A stretch of DNA of 64,000 bases from NCBI GenBank assembly GCA_029262835.1, contig JAJCYQ010000089.1, forward strand, positions 23,591 through 87,590, given 5' to 3'. Below are positions 35,072 to 44,161 of this stretch, one piece after another. This DNA is from Bacteroidota bacterium (GTDB lineage Bacteria; Bacteroidota; Rhodothermia; Rhodothermales; UBA10348). The notes beneath the pieces were generated by a model. It made no database searches. It was not told the origin of the DNA and worked only from the letters and a program-made list of their open reading frames with translations. The first letter of the stretch is position 1. Each line of letters begins with the position of its first letter. The position numbers were made by a program, and so were the translations under genes.

Positions 35072-37579
35072 ATGCGGGCGCCCGCGCTGAGGCGCGTAGC
35101 TTCGGGGCGCGTGGTTTCGTGCCCTGCGGCGGTCGCGATGGCCTTTCTGCTGCTAATGGCCGGCTGGGTGGCTCCGGTGTGGGCGCAGGAGAGCGGGCGT
35201 GAGCCGCACCAGGTCATTATTCTCGAGGGACACGTACGGGACAACGTGACCGGAGAGGCGCTTCCAGGCGCGACGGTCCAGGTCGAGGGGACCTACACAG
35301 GAACAGTGACCAACCGGGACGGCGCGTTCGCCCTGGCCACGAAGTCGCTTCCCGTGATACTTGAAATACGCTTCATTGGATATGTGACGGAGCGCGTGGA
35401 AGTCGCGCCAGCCGCGGCCGAGCGGCTGGAAGTCCGGCTTCGCCCCACGTCTGTTGTAATGCCCGAACTTGTCGTGTCCGCCGAAGACCCCGCCATCGGA
35501 ATCATGCGCAAGGTAATCCGCCGCAAGGCCGAGCAGAAGGAGTTACTGGAGAGTTACGCGGTCGACGCCTACAACCGGTTCCGGATCGAGAACGACACGG
35601 GGATCGTGTCCATCTGGGAGAGCTTTACGAAAGCGTGGTGGCACAGGGAGAAAGGCATCAGGGAGGTATCCCTCTGGCAGGAGCAGACGCGGAATGCCCT
35701 CCTGGACGATGCCCTGCCGGCGGCTATCTTTGTCGTCAATCTGTCCGACGATGACATAGACGTTGCCGGGCACCGGCTCATGGGGGTCACGCATCCTCGG
35801 GCGGTGTCCATGTACGATTTCCGGCTCGATACGCTGCGCGCCATCGACGACCAGCTGGTTTACGATATCAGGGTGGCACCCCGTTCCGATCGGGGCTCCG
35901 GGTTTGTGGGGAAGATTTCGATTCTCGATGAGGAGTGGGTCATGATCCGGGCCGAACTCAGCCCGGGTGAGTCGTTTCTTTTTCCGCCTCCGATCAAGCA
36001 GATAGATGTCACCTACGAGCAGCAGTTTTCCAGATTTTCAGGAGATTACTGGCTACCGGCGTATCTGGCCTCGGATGTCGATGTCAAGATCGAGCTCGGC
36101 ATCATGCTGTCCTTTCCGGAAATACGGGTCCGGCAGTTCTCGCGCCTGTCGGACTTCCGGATCAATGTCCCCGTGCCCGATTCGCTGTACAGTTCCGAGG
36201 ATCTGATCGTTGTTGACACCGCGCGGGTGGAGAGCGTGCGTCCGGCGGCTCTCGTGGCCATTCCGCTCACGCCCGGCGAAGAGCGGGCCTACGCAACGCT
36301 GGACTCTACCGTCACCATGGAAGATGCGTTTGCCCCGGGAGGGCTTCTCGGCCGATTGAGCCGATTGGGTGGCGATGGCGGCGGCGCGGGGCGTGACGAT
36401 GCGGGCAGCCGGCGGCTCAGCGAGGGGGGCGTACTCTCGGCCGCGAGCGTGCGCCCGGCCATGTGGTACAACCGTGTCGAGGGCCTGCATTCCGGCGCCG
36501 AGGTGGTGCTGAGCCTGCCGCGGACTGTCCGCCTTGCGGCCCAGGCGGGCTATAATGGCGCCTCTAGGGACTGGACACGCGGCGCATGGATAGAAGCCGG
36601 AAGAAAGGTTGTATGGCACGCCGCGGTCTTTGACGACGTGGACATGCGCATCCAGAGCCGACTCAAGAGCCGCGTCCTGAACAGCCTCACGGTGCTGGCA
36701 GGCGAGCCGGACTACTTTGACTACGTGTCGCGGCGTGGCGTGGAGGCCGGCTTCCGTGCCGCCAATTTCCGGGCCGACAAGCTCCGTGATTGGTGGGTAG
36801 AGGCCGGTGTGAATCATACCGATTACGCTTCCGAGCCCGTTCGTGTTACCGACACGTTCCTGGGCACCGACGTAGAACAGGTGCAGAATGCTGCCATTCA
36901 GCCGGGTACACTTACGCGGGCCCGTGTCAGTGCAGGACGTAACCTGGAATTCATTCCCTTCGGACTGGGCGCGAGTCGACGGGTGGAATTCGACCTGGAG
37001 GTCGGGCTGGGAGGGTCCATGCCCGGCAGCGGGTCGTATGTGCGGGCGGAAACCGAGATGTACTGGCGCTTTGCGACGTTCAACAGGCGGCGCCTGCTGC
37101 CGCAGGCACTCGACGTGCGGCTGCTTGCAGGCGTCATGTCAAGCACGACGCCCCTCGTGCGGCACGGTCTGATTGACGGCTCATCGCGTTTCACGGAGTT
37201 CGGGGCGCTGCGGACGCGGGAGGACAGGCCGTATGAGGGGACCCGTTATGGGCTCCTGGCGTGGGAGCACACCCTGCGGACCATTCCTTTTGAAATGCTG
37301 GGTTGGGGCTGGGCGGTAGAGCGCAACTGGAACGTCGTTGTGCACGGCGCGCACGGCGCATCGTGGGCGCCACGCGCGGCGGGCCGTTCTGGCCAGGTGT
37401 TGGCCGGGACGACGGTCCCGTCTGGCGTGCACGCATTGGATACGCATACTCCCGGCTACGGGCATCACGAAATAGGCGCATCGCTCTCAGGCATTCTTAC
37501 GCTCTTTCGGCTCGATGCGGCCTGGCGACTCGACGAGCAGGCGTTTCGGCTTGGTGCGTCGATTTCTCGCATTTTTTGA
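35072..37579 (+). CDS. DUF5686-type outer-membrane protein with carboxypeptidase-regulatory-like domain
   Basis: About 835 residues. A signal peptide (AVAMAFLLLMAGWVAPVWAQ) precedes a CarboxypepD_reg-like domain at ~45-130 (GHVRDNVTGEALPGATVQV, TVTNRDGAFALAT). The DUF5686 region follows (IGIMRKVIRRKAEQKELLESYAVDAYNRF in key parts, then IWESFTKAWWHREKGIREV and FVGKISILDEEWVMIRAEL). The rest looks like an outer-membrane barrel with aromatic strand ends, ending ISRIF. Function is unknown; such proteins are widespread in Bacteroidota outer membranes. ATG 35072 lies 34 bases after the PAP2 stop. An upstream open frame into the PAP2 gene has no homology. Confidence 0.85.
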   Translation: MRAPALRRVASGRVVSCPAAVAMAFLLLMAGWVAPVWAQESGREPHQVIILEGHVRDNVTGEALPGATVQVEGTYTGTVTNRDGAFALATKSLPVILEIRFIGYVTERVEVAPAAAERLEVRLRPTSVVMPELVVSAEDPAIGIMRKVIRRKAEQKELLESYAVDAYNRFRIENDTGIVSIWESFTKAWWHREKGIREVSLWQEQTRNALLDDALPAAIFVVNLSDDDIDVAGHRLMGVTHPRAVSMYDFRLDTLRAIDDQLVYDIRVAPRSDRGSGFVGKISILDEEWVMIRAELSPGESFLFPPPIKQIDVTYEQQFSRFSGDYWLPAYLASDVDVKIELGIMLSFPEIRVRQFSRLSDFRINVPVPDSLYSSEDLIVVDTARVESVRPAALVAIPLTPGEERAYATLDSTVTMEDAFAPGGLLGRLSRLGGDGGGAGRDDAGSRRLSEGGVLSAASVRPAMWYNRVEGLHSGAEVVLSLPRTVRLAAQAGYNGASRDWTRGAWIEAGRKVVWHAAVFDDVDMRIQSRLKSRVLNSLTVLAGEPDYFDYVSRRGVEAGFRAANFRADKLRDWWVEAGVNHTDYASEPVRVTDTFLGTDVEQVQNAAIQPGTLTRARVSAGRNLEFIPFGLGASRRVEFDLEVGLGGSMPGSGSYVRAETEMYWRFATFNRRRLLPQALDVRLLAGVMSSTTPLVRHGLIDGSSRFTEFGALRTREDRPYEGTRYGLLAWEHTLRTIPFEMLGWGWAVERNWNVVVHGAHGASWAPRAAGRSGQVLAGTTVPSGVHALDTHTPGYGHHEIGASLSGILTLFRLDAAWRLDEQAFRLGASISRIF

Positions 37580-37612
37580 GGTCAGGGCGCTTCTGGGTTG
37601 TCTTAACACGCC

Positions 37613-38494
37613 CTACTCTTCCTGCGCAATCCATCCGCTCCACGACGGGGCGAAGAGGCGGGGTTCGGCGAGCCCGGCTGCCGCCGCGGCGAGGATCAGG
37701 TGGCATGCCGTGACGCCCGATCCGCAGTACACCACGCTGTCATCGGCGGCGGCTACATCGCGCCAGGCGCGCGCCAGTTCGCCGGCGGGCAGAAGGTGGC
37801 CGTCCGGCGTGAGCAGCGACTTGAATGGCAGATTCCTGGCGCCGGGTATGTGTCCAGCCACAGGGTCAATGGGTTCTTCGATGCCGGCATAGCGACGGGC
37901 ATCTCGAGCATCGACCAGGAGTCCGCGGGCAGCGGCCTCGAGGACATCCCGGCGCCCGGCGACGGGCCACGGCCGGCAGGCGGGCCAGGGTTTTGGCGAA
38001 GACGGGGCTTCGGATGTGCTCCGAGCTGCGTGTGCGGTGTGCGTATCGGGCGATTCACCCGCCTCGAGCACACCACCAGCCGCGCGCCATGCCGAAAGCC
38101 CGCCGTCCAGGATGCGCACGCTTCGGGCGCCCTGGGTGCGGAGCATCCACCATAGGCGGGCCGCGATCGCACCGCCTGCGTCGTCGTAAATGACGAACTG
38201 CGATGTGGGCCCTGTGCCATGGCCTGCCAACCAGGCGCAGAACCGCTCGGGGTCCGGTAGGGGGTGGCGGCCCTCCGTAGCGGGCAACGAGAGGTCCGAG
38301 AGGTCACGGTTCAGGTCGGCGTACCGCGCGCCCGGAACGTGGCCGTCGAGGTACGCCTGCTCGCCGGCGCGGACGTCGGCCAGACTGAAACGGGCATCAA
38401 AAATAACGAGGTCTGGAGTGCGCTGCCAGGTAAGTTGCAGCAGTTCGGTGGCGGTGATGAGCGGTGATGGATTCGGCATGAACGGAGTGGGCAT
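37613..38494 (-). CDS. Two-domain sulfurtransferase (thiosulfate/3-mercaptopyruvate type)
   Basis: About 293 residues with two rhodanese domains. The first has FDARFSLAD, GHVPGARYADLNRDLSDL and FVIYDDAGGAIAARLWWML (key parts), where the active Cys is replaced, as usual. The second carries VDARDARRYAGIEEPIDPVAGHIPGA and the active loop VYCGSGVTACHLILA with the catalytic Cys. It moves sulfur from thiosulfate or mercaptopyruvate to an acceptor. The CGSGVTA loop is closer to mercaptopyruvate than thiosulfate enzymes, but this cannot fix the substrate. Starts at 38494 and 38479 are both possible. It diverges from mutS across about 70 bases. Confidence 0.9.
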   Translation of the reverse strand: MPTPFMPNPSPLITATELLQLTWQRTPDLVIFDARFSLADVRAGEQAYLDGHVPGARYADLNRDLSDLSLPATEGRHPLPDPERFCAWLAGHGTGPTSQFVIYDDAGGAIAARLWWMLRTQGARSVRILDGGLSAWRAAGGVLEAGESPDTHTAHAARSTSEAPSSPKPWPACRPWPVAGRRDVLEAAARGLLVDARDARRYAGIEEPIDPVAGHIPGARNLPFKSLLTPDGHLLPAGELARAWRDVAAADDSVVYCGSGVTACHLILAAAAAGLAEPRLFAPSWSGWIAQEE

Positions 38495-38564
38495 CTGAGG
38501 CGGCAAGTGAGAACAGCGTAACGTACTTTGCGCACGTACACAACACAAGTCATGTGCCCAATCC

Positions 38565-41300
38565 ATGAGTGAACAGGCCGCTCAAAAGCGGGTCCAGGGG
38601 CAGACGCCCCTCATGCGGCAGTTCTTCTCCATCAAATCCAGGCATCCGGACACGATTCTGCTGTTCCGGATGGGGGATTTTTATGAGACGTTCGGGGATG
38701 ATGCCAAGGAAGTCCATGCCGTGCTTGGGATTACGCTGACCAAGAGGTCCAATGGCGCAGCTGCCGATGTGGCGCTCGCCGGGTTTCCGCACCACGCCCT
38801 TGACACGTATCTCCCCAAACTCGTGCGGGCAGGTTACCGTGTGGCCATCTGTGAGCAACTCGAAGATCCGAAGCAGGCCAAGAAAATCGTCAAGCGTGAC
38901 GTCGTAGAAGTGGTGACGCCGGGCGTCGCGTTCCGGGACAATCTGCTGACGCCGTCGAGAGCCACCTACGTGGCGGCCGTGCACTTCGCGTGGCGCGGGC
39001 GGGGGCAGGCACGCATGGAAATGGCGGGCATCGCCTTCGCCGATGTATCGACAGGCGAGTTCCGTGTGGCGGAAGTCGGGGCGGCTCTTGCAGCCAGTTT
39101 TCTGGATTCCATTTCTCCGGGCGAGATCATCCTGACAAGAGAGACGCGGTCGCGCCTCGAGGAGGGGGCTTCCGTGAGGCGGGCGTTCACGCTCATGGAC
39201 GACTGGGTGTTCACGCACGAGGGTAGTATGGAGCGGCTGACGGCTCATTTTGGGACGCATTCCCTCAAGGGGTTCGGTGTGGAGGATCTGGACGTCGGCC
39301 TCGTGGCGGCGGGCGCGGTACTCCACTATATGCAGGAGGCCCAGAAAGGAGCGCTGCCCCACATGCGCCGACTGGAGGCCCACCGCAGCCAGGCCTACAT
39401 GACGCTCGATGCGCAGACCCGGCGCAACATGGAACTGGTCTCGTCTCTTGAGGCGGGCGAAGACGGATCGCTCGTCGCCATCCTGGACAGGACGGCAACT
39501 CCCATGGGGGCCCGGATGCTGCGGCACTGGTTGCTGCGCCCGCTGCGGGAGCTGCCGGCTGTTGAGCGGCGCCAGGATGCGGTCCGGGTCCTCGTGGAGC
39601 GCCCAGAACTCCGGGACCGCCTCGTCGAACTTCTTGTCCCCGTTGGAGATCTCGAGCGCATGCTCGCGCGCGTCTGCATGGGTCGCTGTTCTCCCCGGGA
39701 CCTGATGGGATTGGGCCGCGCGCTGCGGTGCGTGCCGGATATACAGGCCGAACTGGCGTTGGGCGGGAGTCCGGACCATCCCGGCACTGCGGGCGAGCTG
39801 GGGGGCATCCGTGACGGGCTCGAGCCCTGCCCGGAAGTGGCGTCGCTGATCGACGAGGCACTGGTCGATGACCCGCCGGCCACGCTTCGGGACGGTGGCG
39901 TCATCCGCACGGGGTATAACGAAGAGCTGGACGAATTGCGCCAACTGGCGGGCAGCGGCAAAGAATTTCTGGCAGGGCTTCAGAAGCGGGAAGCGGAGCG
40001 CACCGGCATTGGTTCGCTCAAGATCGGATTCAACAAAGTCTTTGGGTACTACCTGGAAGTGACCCACACGCACCGGGACAAAGTGCCGGCTGAATGGATC
40101 CGCAAGCAGACGCTCGTCTCGGCCGAGCGGTACATTACGGAAGAACTCAAGGAATACGAGGAGAAAATCCTGGGCGCAGAAGAGCGGATGGAGGTCCTTG
40201 AGGCGCGTCTTTTTGAGGATGTGCGCGAGCACGTAGCTGGTTATGGCGCTCCCATGCAGACTACCGCGCGACTCATTGCCAGGCTCGATGTCCTGGTATC
40301 GCTCGCTCTGACGGCCGTCGAAGAAGACTGGACGCGTCCCGAGGTTGACGAGAGCACCGTCATCGATATCCGGGACGGTCGCCACCCCGTCGTGGAGCGC
40401 AGCCTGCCGCCGGGCGAACCGTTTGTCCCGAACGATGTGCGTCTGAGCACGGAGGACGACCAGATCATGCTGGTAACCGGGCCGAACATGGCGGGCAAGA
40501 GTGTGATCCTGCGGCAGGTGGGCCTGATTGCCCTGCTCGCGCAGATGGGGTCGTACGTACCCGCGTCGAGTGCGCGAATCGGTCTGGTGGATCGCATTTT
40601 CACGCGGGTCGGTGCGTCGGACAATCTGGCGGCTGGCGAAAGCACGTTCCTCGTCGAGATGAACGAGACGGCGAACATCCTGAACAATGCTACGGAGAGG
40701 AGCCTGATCCTGCTCGATGAGGTTGGTCGCGGAACGAGCACATTCGATGGCCTTTCCATTGCCTGGGCGCTCGTGGAATATGTGCACAGCGAAGCGCGTG
40801 TCGCCGCGCGCACACTGTTCGCCACGCATTACCATGAGCTCAATGCGCTCGAAGACATACTTCCACGCGTACGTTCCTACCGCGTCCAGGTCCGGGAGCA
40901 CGATGACCGCGTAATTTTTCTGAGGAAGCTCATTCGGGGCGGCGCCGACCATTCGTACGGCATCGAAGTGGCGCGCATGGCCGGATTGCCACCGGCCGTT
41001 ATTGAACGCGCACGCGCCATCCTGGCTGATCTCGAAGCAGGCCACACGCCGACGGGCACGGCAACTCCATCCGGCGCGGCAGCGCGGGCGGACGCGGCTG
41101 CCGGTACGTTTTCACCGGCTTCTTCCTCCCGCACTCTGGCCGCCGAGCCGCAGATGGACCTGTTCGGAGAATCGGGCCTGGATCCTACCCAGCGCGAGGT
41201 GCTCGATCGTCTCCGGGAATCGGATCCGGTGCATATGACGCCCGTCGAAGCCCTGGTCCTGTTGTCTGAGCTTTCTTCCCTGCTCTCTTCCCGCTCCTGA
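38565..41300 (+). CDS. mutS: DNA mismatch repair protein MutS
   Basis: 911 residues. The mismatch-reading F-x-E motif is in MGDFYETFGDDAKE near residue 40. Connector, lever and clamp regions follow, and the ATPase has Walker A TGPNMAGKSVILRQVGLIAL, the ABC-like signature region STFLVEMNETANILNNAT, and Walker B ILLDEVGRGTSTFDG. A dimer-related helix-turn-helix (ADHSYGIEVARMAGLP) precedes an Ala/Thr-rich linker and a C-terminal tail with DLFGESGLDPTQREVLDRL, resembling the beta-clamp/tetramer region. It binds mispairs and recruits MutL, which is not in the window. Starts the plus-strand run mutS, gamma-carbonic anhydrase, purD, lipoprotein. Confidence 0.96.
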   Translation: MSEQAAQKRVQGQTPLMRQFFSIKSRHPDTILLFRMGDFYETFGDDAKEVHAVLGITLTKRSNGAAADVALAGFPHHALDTYLPKLVRAGYRVAICEQLEDPKQAKKIVKRDVVEVVTPGVAFRDNLLTPSRATYVAAVHFAWRGRGQARMEMAGIAFADVSTGEFRVAEVGAALAASFLDSISPGEIILTRETRSRLEEGASVRRAFTLMDDWVFTHEGSMERLTAHFGTHSLKGFGVEDLDVGLVAAGAVLHYMQEAQKGALPHMRRLEAHRSQAYMTLDAQTRRNMELVSSLEAGEDGSLVAILDRTATPMGARMLRHWLLRPLRELPAVERRQDAVRVLVERPELRDRLVELLVPVGDLERMLARVCMGRCSPRDLMGLGRALRCVPDIQAELALGGSPDHPGTAGELGGIRDGLEPCPEVASLIDEALVDDPPATLRDGGVIRTGYNEELDELRQLAGSGKEFLAGLQKREAERTGIGSLKIGFNKVFGYYLEVTHTHRDKVPAEWIRKQTLVSAERYITEELKEYEEKILGAEERMEVLEARLFEDVREHVAGYGAPMQTTARLIARLDVLVSLALTAVEEDWTRPEVDESTVIDIRDGRHPVVERSLPPGEPFVPNDVRLSTEDDQIMLVTGPNMAGKSVILRQVGLIALLAQMGSYVPASSARIGLVDRIFTRVGASDNLAAGESTFLVEMNETANILNNATERSLILLDEVGRGTSTFDGLSIAWALVEYVHSEARVAARTLFATHYHELNALEDILPRVRSYRVQVREHDDRVIFLRKLIRGGADHSYGIEVARMAGLPPAVIERARAILADLEAGHTPTGTATPSGAAARADAAAGTFSPASSSRTLAAEPQMDLFGESGLDPTQREVLDRLRESDPVHMTPVEALVLLSELSSLLSSRS

Positions 41301-41306
41301 ATCATC

Positions 41307-41858
41307 ATGATCCATTCTTTCATTGGCCGCACGCCGCAATTCGGTTCCGACCCGTTCATCGCAGACACGGCGACCCTTACGGGCGACGTCACGACCGGCG
41401 ATGATTTCAGCGCCTGGTTCGGTGCTGTGTTGCGCGGCGATGTGCATCGGATCCGCATTGGCCACCGGACGAACATCCAGGATAATGCCGTCGTGCATGT
41501 CACGCACGGCAGCGCGCCCACGCACATTGGTTCCGGTGTGACAGTCGGGCATGGCGCCATTGTCCACGGCTGTACGATCGAGGACGATGTGCTGGTCGGG
41601 ATGGGCAGTATCATCCTGGACCATGCCACGATCGGGCACCACTCGATCATCGGGGCAGGTGCGCTGGTAACGGGGCGGACAAGCGTCCCACCCCGGTCCA
41701 TGGTGCTCGGCAGCCCGGCCCGCGTGGTTCGTGAACTGACGGAGCAGGAGGTGGCCTCCATTGCGTCCTATGCGAGCGGTTATGTCCGCTACAAGAACAT
41801 CTACCTGGGGCTCGAGTCGCCGGATTCCAACCCATTTTACGAAGCTGAAGAAACATGA
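41307..41858 (+). CDS. Gamma-carbonic anhydrase family protein
   Basis: 183 residues of hexapeptide repeats forming a left-handed beta-helix (DTATLTGDV, FGAVLRGDVHRIRIGHRTNIQDN in key parts, PTHIGSGVTVGHGAIVHGC, GMGSIILDHATIGHHSIIGAGALVT). The three zinc His are present in VVHVTH and VGHGAIVHGC. Family members are trimeric metal enzymes that hydrate CO2 or are of unknown activity (YrdA/CaiE-like). It starts six bases after the mutS stop and overlaps purD by four bases. Confidence 0.9.
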   Translation: MIHSFIGRTPQFGSDPFIADTATLTGDVTTGDDFSAWFGAVLRGDVHRIRIGHRTNIQDNAVVHVTHGSAPTHIGSGVTVGHGAIVHGCTIEDDVLVGMGSIILDHATIGHHSIIGAGALVTGRTSVPPRSMVLGSPARVVRELTEQEVASIASYASGYVRYKNIYLGLESPDSNPFYEAEET

Positions 41859-43183
41859 ATGCGCTGATCATTGGCAGTGGAGGCCGCGAGCATGCGTTGG
41901 CGTGGGCCTTGTCACGAAGTCCGCAGAAACCTTCTATTTTTGTCGCACCAGGAAACGCTGGTACACAGCAGGTCGCCACGAATCTGGAATTGGATGCTCC
42001 CGATCCCGATGCCGTCCAGGCGCTTGTTGAGGCGCACGGTATCGGGCTCGTCGTAATTGGTCCCGAGCAGCCCCTCGTAAGCGGGCTGGCCAACCGGCTG
42101 CGCGAGGTTGGCGTTGCTGTCTTCGGGCCCGGCAAGGGCGCAGCCCAGATCGAGGGCAGCAAGGCCTTCTCCAAGGCCTTCATGGAGCGGCACAATATCC
42201 CAACGGCCGCCTACCGTACGTTTCGCCGCCAGGACGAGGCGGCGCTGCGTGCATATGTCAAGGAGCAGGGCGCGCCGCTCGTGCTGAAAGCGAGCGGCCT
42301 GGCAGCTGGCAAGGGAGCCATCGTGTGCATGAATCGTCGGGAAATCGAGGACGGCCTTTCGCAGCTACTTTCCGGCGACCAATTTGACCAGGCGGCCGAG
42401 GAAATTGTGGTGGAGGCATTCATGGAAGGCGAGGAAGCGAGCCTTTTCGTCGTAGCCGACGGCACGTCCTGGGTCATGCTCCCGACCGCCCAGGACCACA
42501 AGCGGATAGGAGACGACGATACGGGACCCAACACAGGGGGGATGGGTGCCTACGCGCCCGCACCTGTCATGACGCCGGACATGATGGATCTGGCTACGGA
42601 GCGCATTGTGCAACCCACGCTAGATGGGCTCGCCGCCGAGGGCATGCCCTACAATGGCGTACTGTATGTGGGCCTCATGATTACGCCGGATGGTCCAAAG
42701 GTGGTGGAATACAACTGCCGGTTTGGCGATCCCGAGGCGCAGGCCGTTCTCCCGCTCGTGACCTCCGACGTCCTCGAACTGCTCCTGGCAACCGCCGAAG
42801 GGCGCCTCTCCGAGATTGACGTCACGGTGTCAAACATGGCATCGGCATGTGTCGTAATGGCCTCCGGAGGCTATCCCGGGGCCTACAGCAAGGGGCTCCC
42901 TGTTTCAGGCCTGGACATGGCCACACAACTTCCCAATACGCTTGTTTTCCATGCCGGCACGGTAGGCGTTGGGTCCCTTGTCCGCACGAGCGGCGGCCGC
43001 GTTCTCGCCGTGTCGGCGCAGGCGAGCGGACTCCAGGGTGCGTTGGCACGTGCTTACACAGGAATTTCCCTGATTCATTTCGATGGGGCCTACCACCGCA
43101 CGGATATCGGCAGGAAAGGGCTCCTGCACGACATGTCCCTCGCCGCAGCGCCCCGTTCCGGAAGCACGCGGCCATCGGAATGA
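41855..43183 (+). CDS. purD: Phosphoribosylamine--glycine ligase
   Basis: 442 residues. The start MNALIIGSGGREHALAWAL is diagnostic, followed by IGPEQPLVSGLANRLRE, SKAFSKAFMERHNIPTA, the ATP-grasp segments PLVLKASGLAAGKGAIV, QDHKRIGDDDTGPNTGGMGAYAP (key parts) and VEYNCRFGDPEAQAVLPLV. It ligates glycine to phosphoribosylamine in purine synthesis. A second purine locus (purE, purK) lies at the window's right end. It overlaps its neighbours on both sides by ATGA, so expression is probably coupled. The last ~20 residues are unrelated to the fold. Confidence 0.96.
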   Translation: MNALIIGSGGREHALAWALSRSPQKPSIFVAPGNAGTQQVATNLELDAPDPDAVQALVEAHGIGLVVIGPEQPLVSGLANRLREVGVAVFGPGKGAAQIEGSKAFSKAFMERHNIPTAAYRTFRRQDEAALRAYVKEQGAPLVLKASGLAAGKGAIVCMNRREIEDGLSQLLSGDQFDQAAEEIVVEAFMEGEEASLFVVADGTSWVMLPTAQDHKRIGDDDTGPNTGGMGAYAPAPVMTPDMMDLATERIVQPTLDGLAAEGMPYNGVLYVGLMITPDGPKVVEYNCRFGDPEAQAVLPLVTSDVLELLLATAEGRLSEIDVTVSNMASACVVMASGGYPGAYSKGLPVSGLDMATQLPNTLVFHAGTVGVGSLVRTSGGRVLAVSAQASGLQGALARAYTGISLIHFDGAYHRTDIGRKGLLHDMSLAAAPRSGSTRPSE

Positions 43184-44154
43184 GCACGTACAGCTCCGTA
43201 AGGAGGACAGCCCGAATGATGGTCATTGCGGCCATCGTTCTGCTTCCCGCCTGCCGCTCGCACTACCTTCCCGCCCCGCCGCCGGCCGATGTGTTGGGCA
43301 TGGACCTGCCTGTTCGGGAGCTGGATACGCGCGTGCTCGGCGCCCGCCCTGGCGTCCGATTCCAACAGGCGAGAGCCATCACCGGCACCGCCGCGGGGCG
43401 GCTCTTCGTCGCAGATGGCGCGGCCGGCAGCATCCGTGTACTTCAGCTCGAAGGAGAGGACGTCCGGGACGTGATGCGCATCGGGAGGCCCGGCAGCGGC
43501 GCTGCCGAATTCAACGACGTATGGGACGTGGACGTCCTTTCGGGCCTGTTTGTTGTCGCCGCGGATCGTAATAATGGGCGCATTCAACGCTTCGACAGGG
43601 ACGGTGCGCTGGTTGAGCTCTTTCCGCTGAACCCGGCAGAGGGCGCTCCCAACCCCGTATTTGTCCAGAATGCAGCACAAGGCGTAATTGGAAGCTCAGA
43701 GCCCGTCGCCGTCGTCGCTGCGCCGAACGACGATCTGTTCATGGTCGATGCCCGGTCCTCGGCGCTCTACCGCACAGACCGCCGACGCGAGCGGCTCGAA
43801 CGCATCGGAGAGCGCGTCCTGGTCGATCCCATTGACATCGGGTTCGCCGACGGCCGCCTCCTGGTGCTCGATGCCTCCGAAGGCCTGGTCCTTTTCGACC
43901 TGCTGGGGACGCATCTCCGCACCGTGCGCATTGCTGGTCTTGAACGCATTGCCGTACTTACCGATGGCCGAATCCTCGGGCTCGGCGCAGCCCACGCTGT
44001 GCTCTTTGACGACGCTCTTGCACCCCATAGCCACCTCCTGTTCCGGATAGATGCGCCGGTGCGCGACGTATTCCAGCGCGGCGATCGGTTGTATATAGTC
44101 ACCGATACTGCCCTTCACGAGGCCCTGCTTGGGCCTGTCAATGCGCCGAAATAG
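43180..44154 (+). CDS. Putative lipoprotein with NHL/6-bladed beta-propeller repeats
   Basis: About 324 residues. MSTYSSVRRTARMMVIAAIVLLPAC forms (in parts) an Arg-rich n-region, a hydrophobic core and a lipobox-like LPAC, suggesting lipid anchoring. The rest shows propeller-type repeats: RAITGTAAGRLFVADGAAGSIRVL, VWDVDVLSGLFVVAADRNNGRIQRFDRDG (key parts), AAPNDDLFMVDARSSALYR, and DPIDIGFADGRLLVLDASEGLVLFD. This is like the NHL/6-bladed lipoproteins common in Bacteroidota, with no known activity. Its ATG overlaps the purD stop. It ends seven bases before the stop of the convergent regulator. Confidence 0.75.
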   Translation: MSTYSSVRRTARMMVIAAIVLLPACRSHYLPAPPPADVLGMDLPVRELDTRVLGARPGVRFQQARAITGTAAGRLFVADGAAGSIRVLQLEGEDVRDVMRIGRPGSGAAEFNDVWDVDVLSGLFVVAADRNNGRIQRFDRDGALVELFPLNPAEGAPNPVFVQNAAQGVIGSSEPVAVVAAPNDDLFMVDARSSALYRTDRRRERLERIGERVLVDPIDIGFADGRLLVLDASEGLVLFDLLGTHLRTVRIAGLERIAVLTDGRILGLGAAHAVLFDDALAPHSHLLFRIDAPVRDVFQRGDRLYIVTDTALHEALLGPVNAPK

Positions 44155-44161
44155 GTGGGGA

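Noticed and set aside
38550..41045. 831-codon open frame on the minus strand
   Set aside because: It lies entirely antisense to mutS, has no domain sense, and reflects the GC-rich codon pattern.
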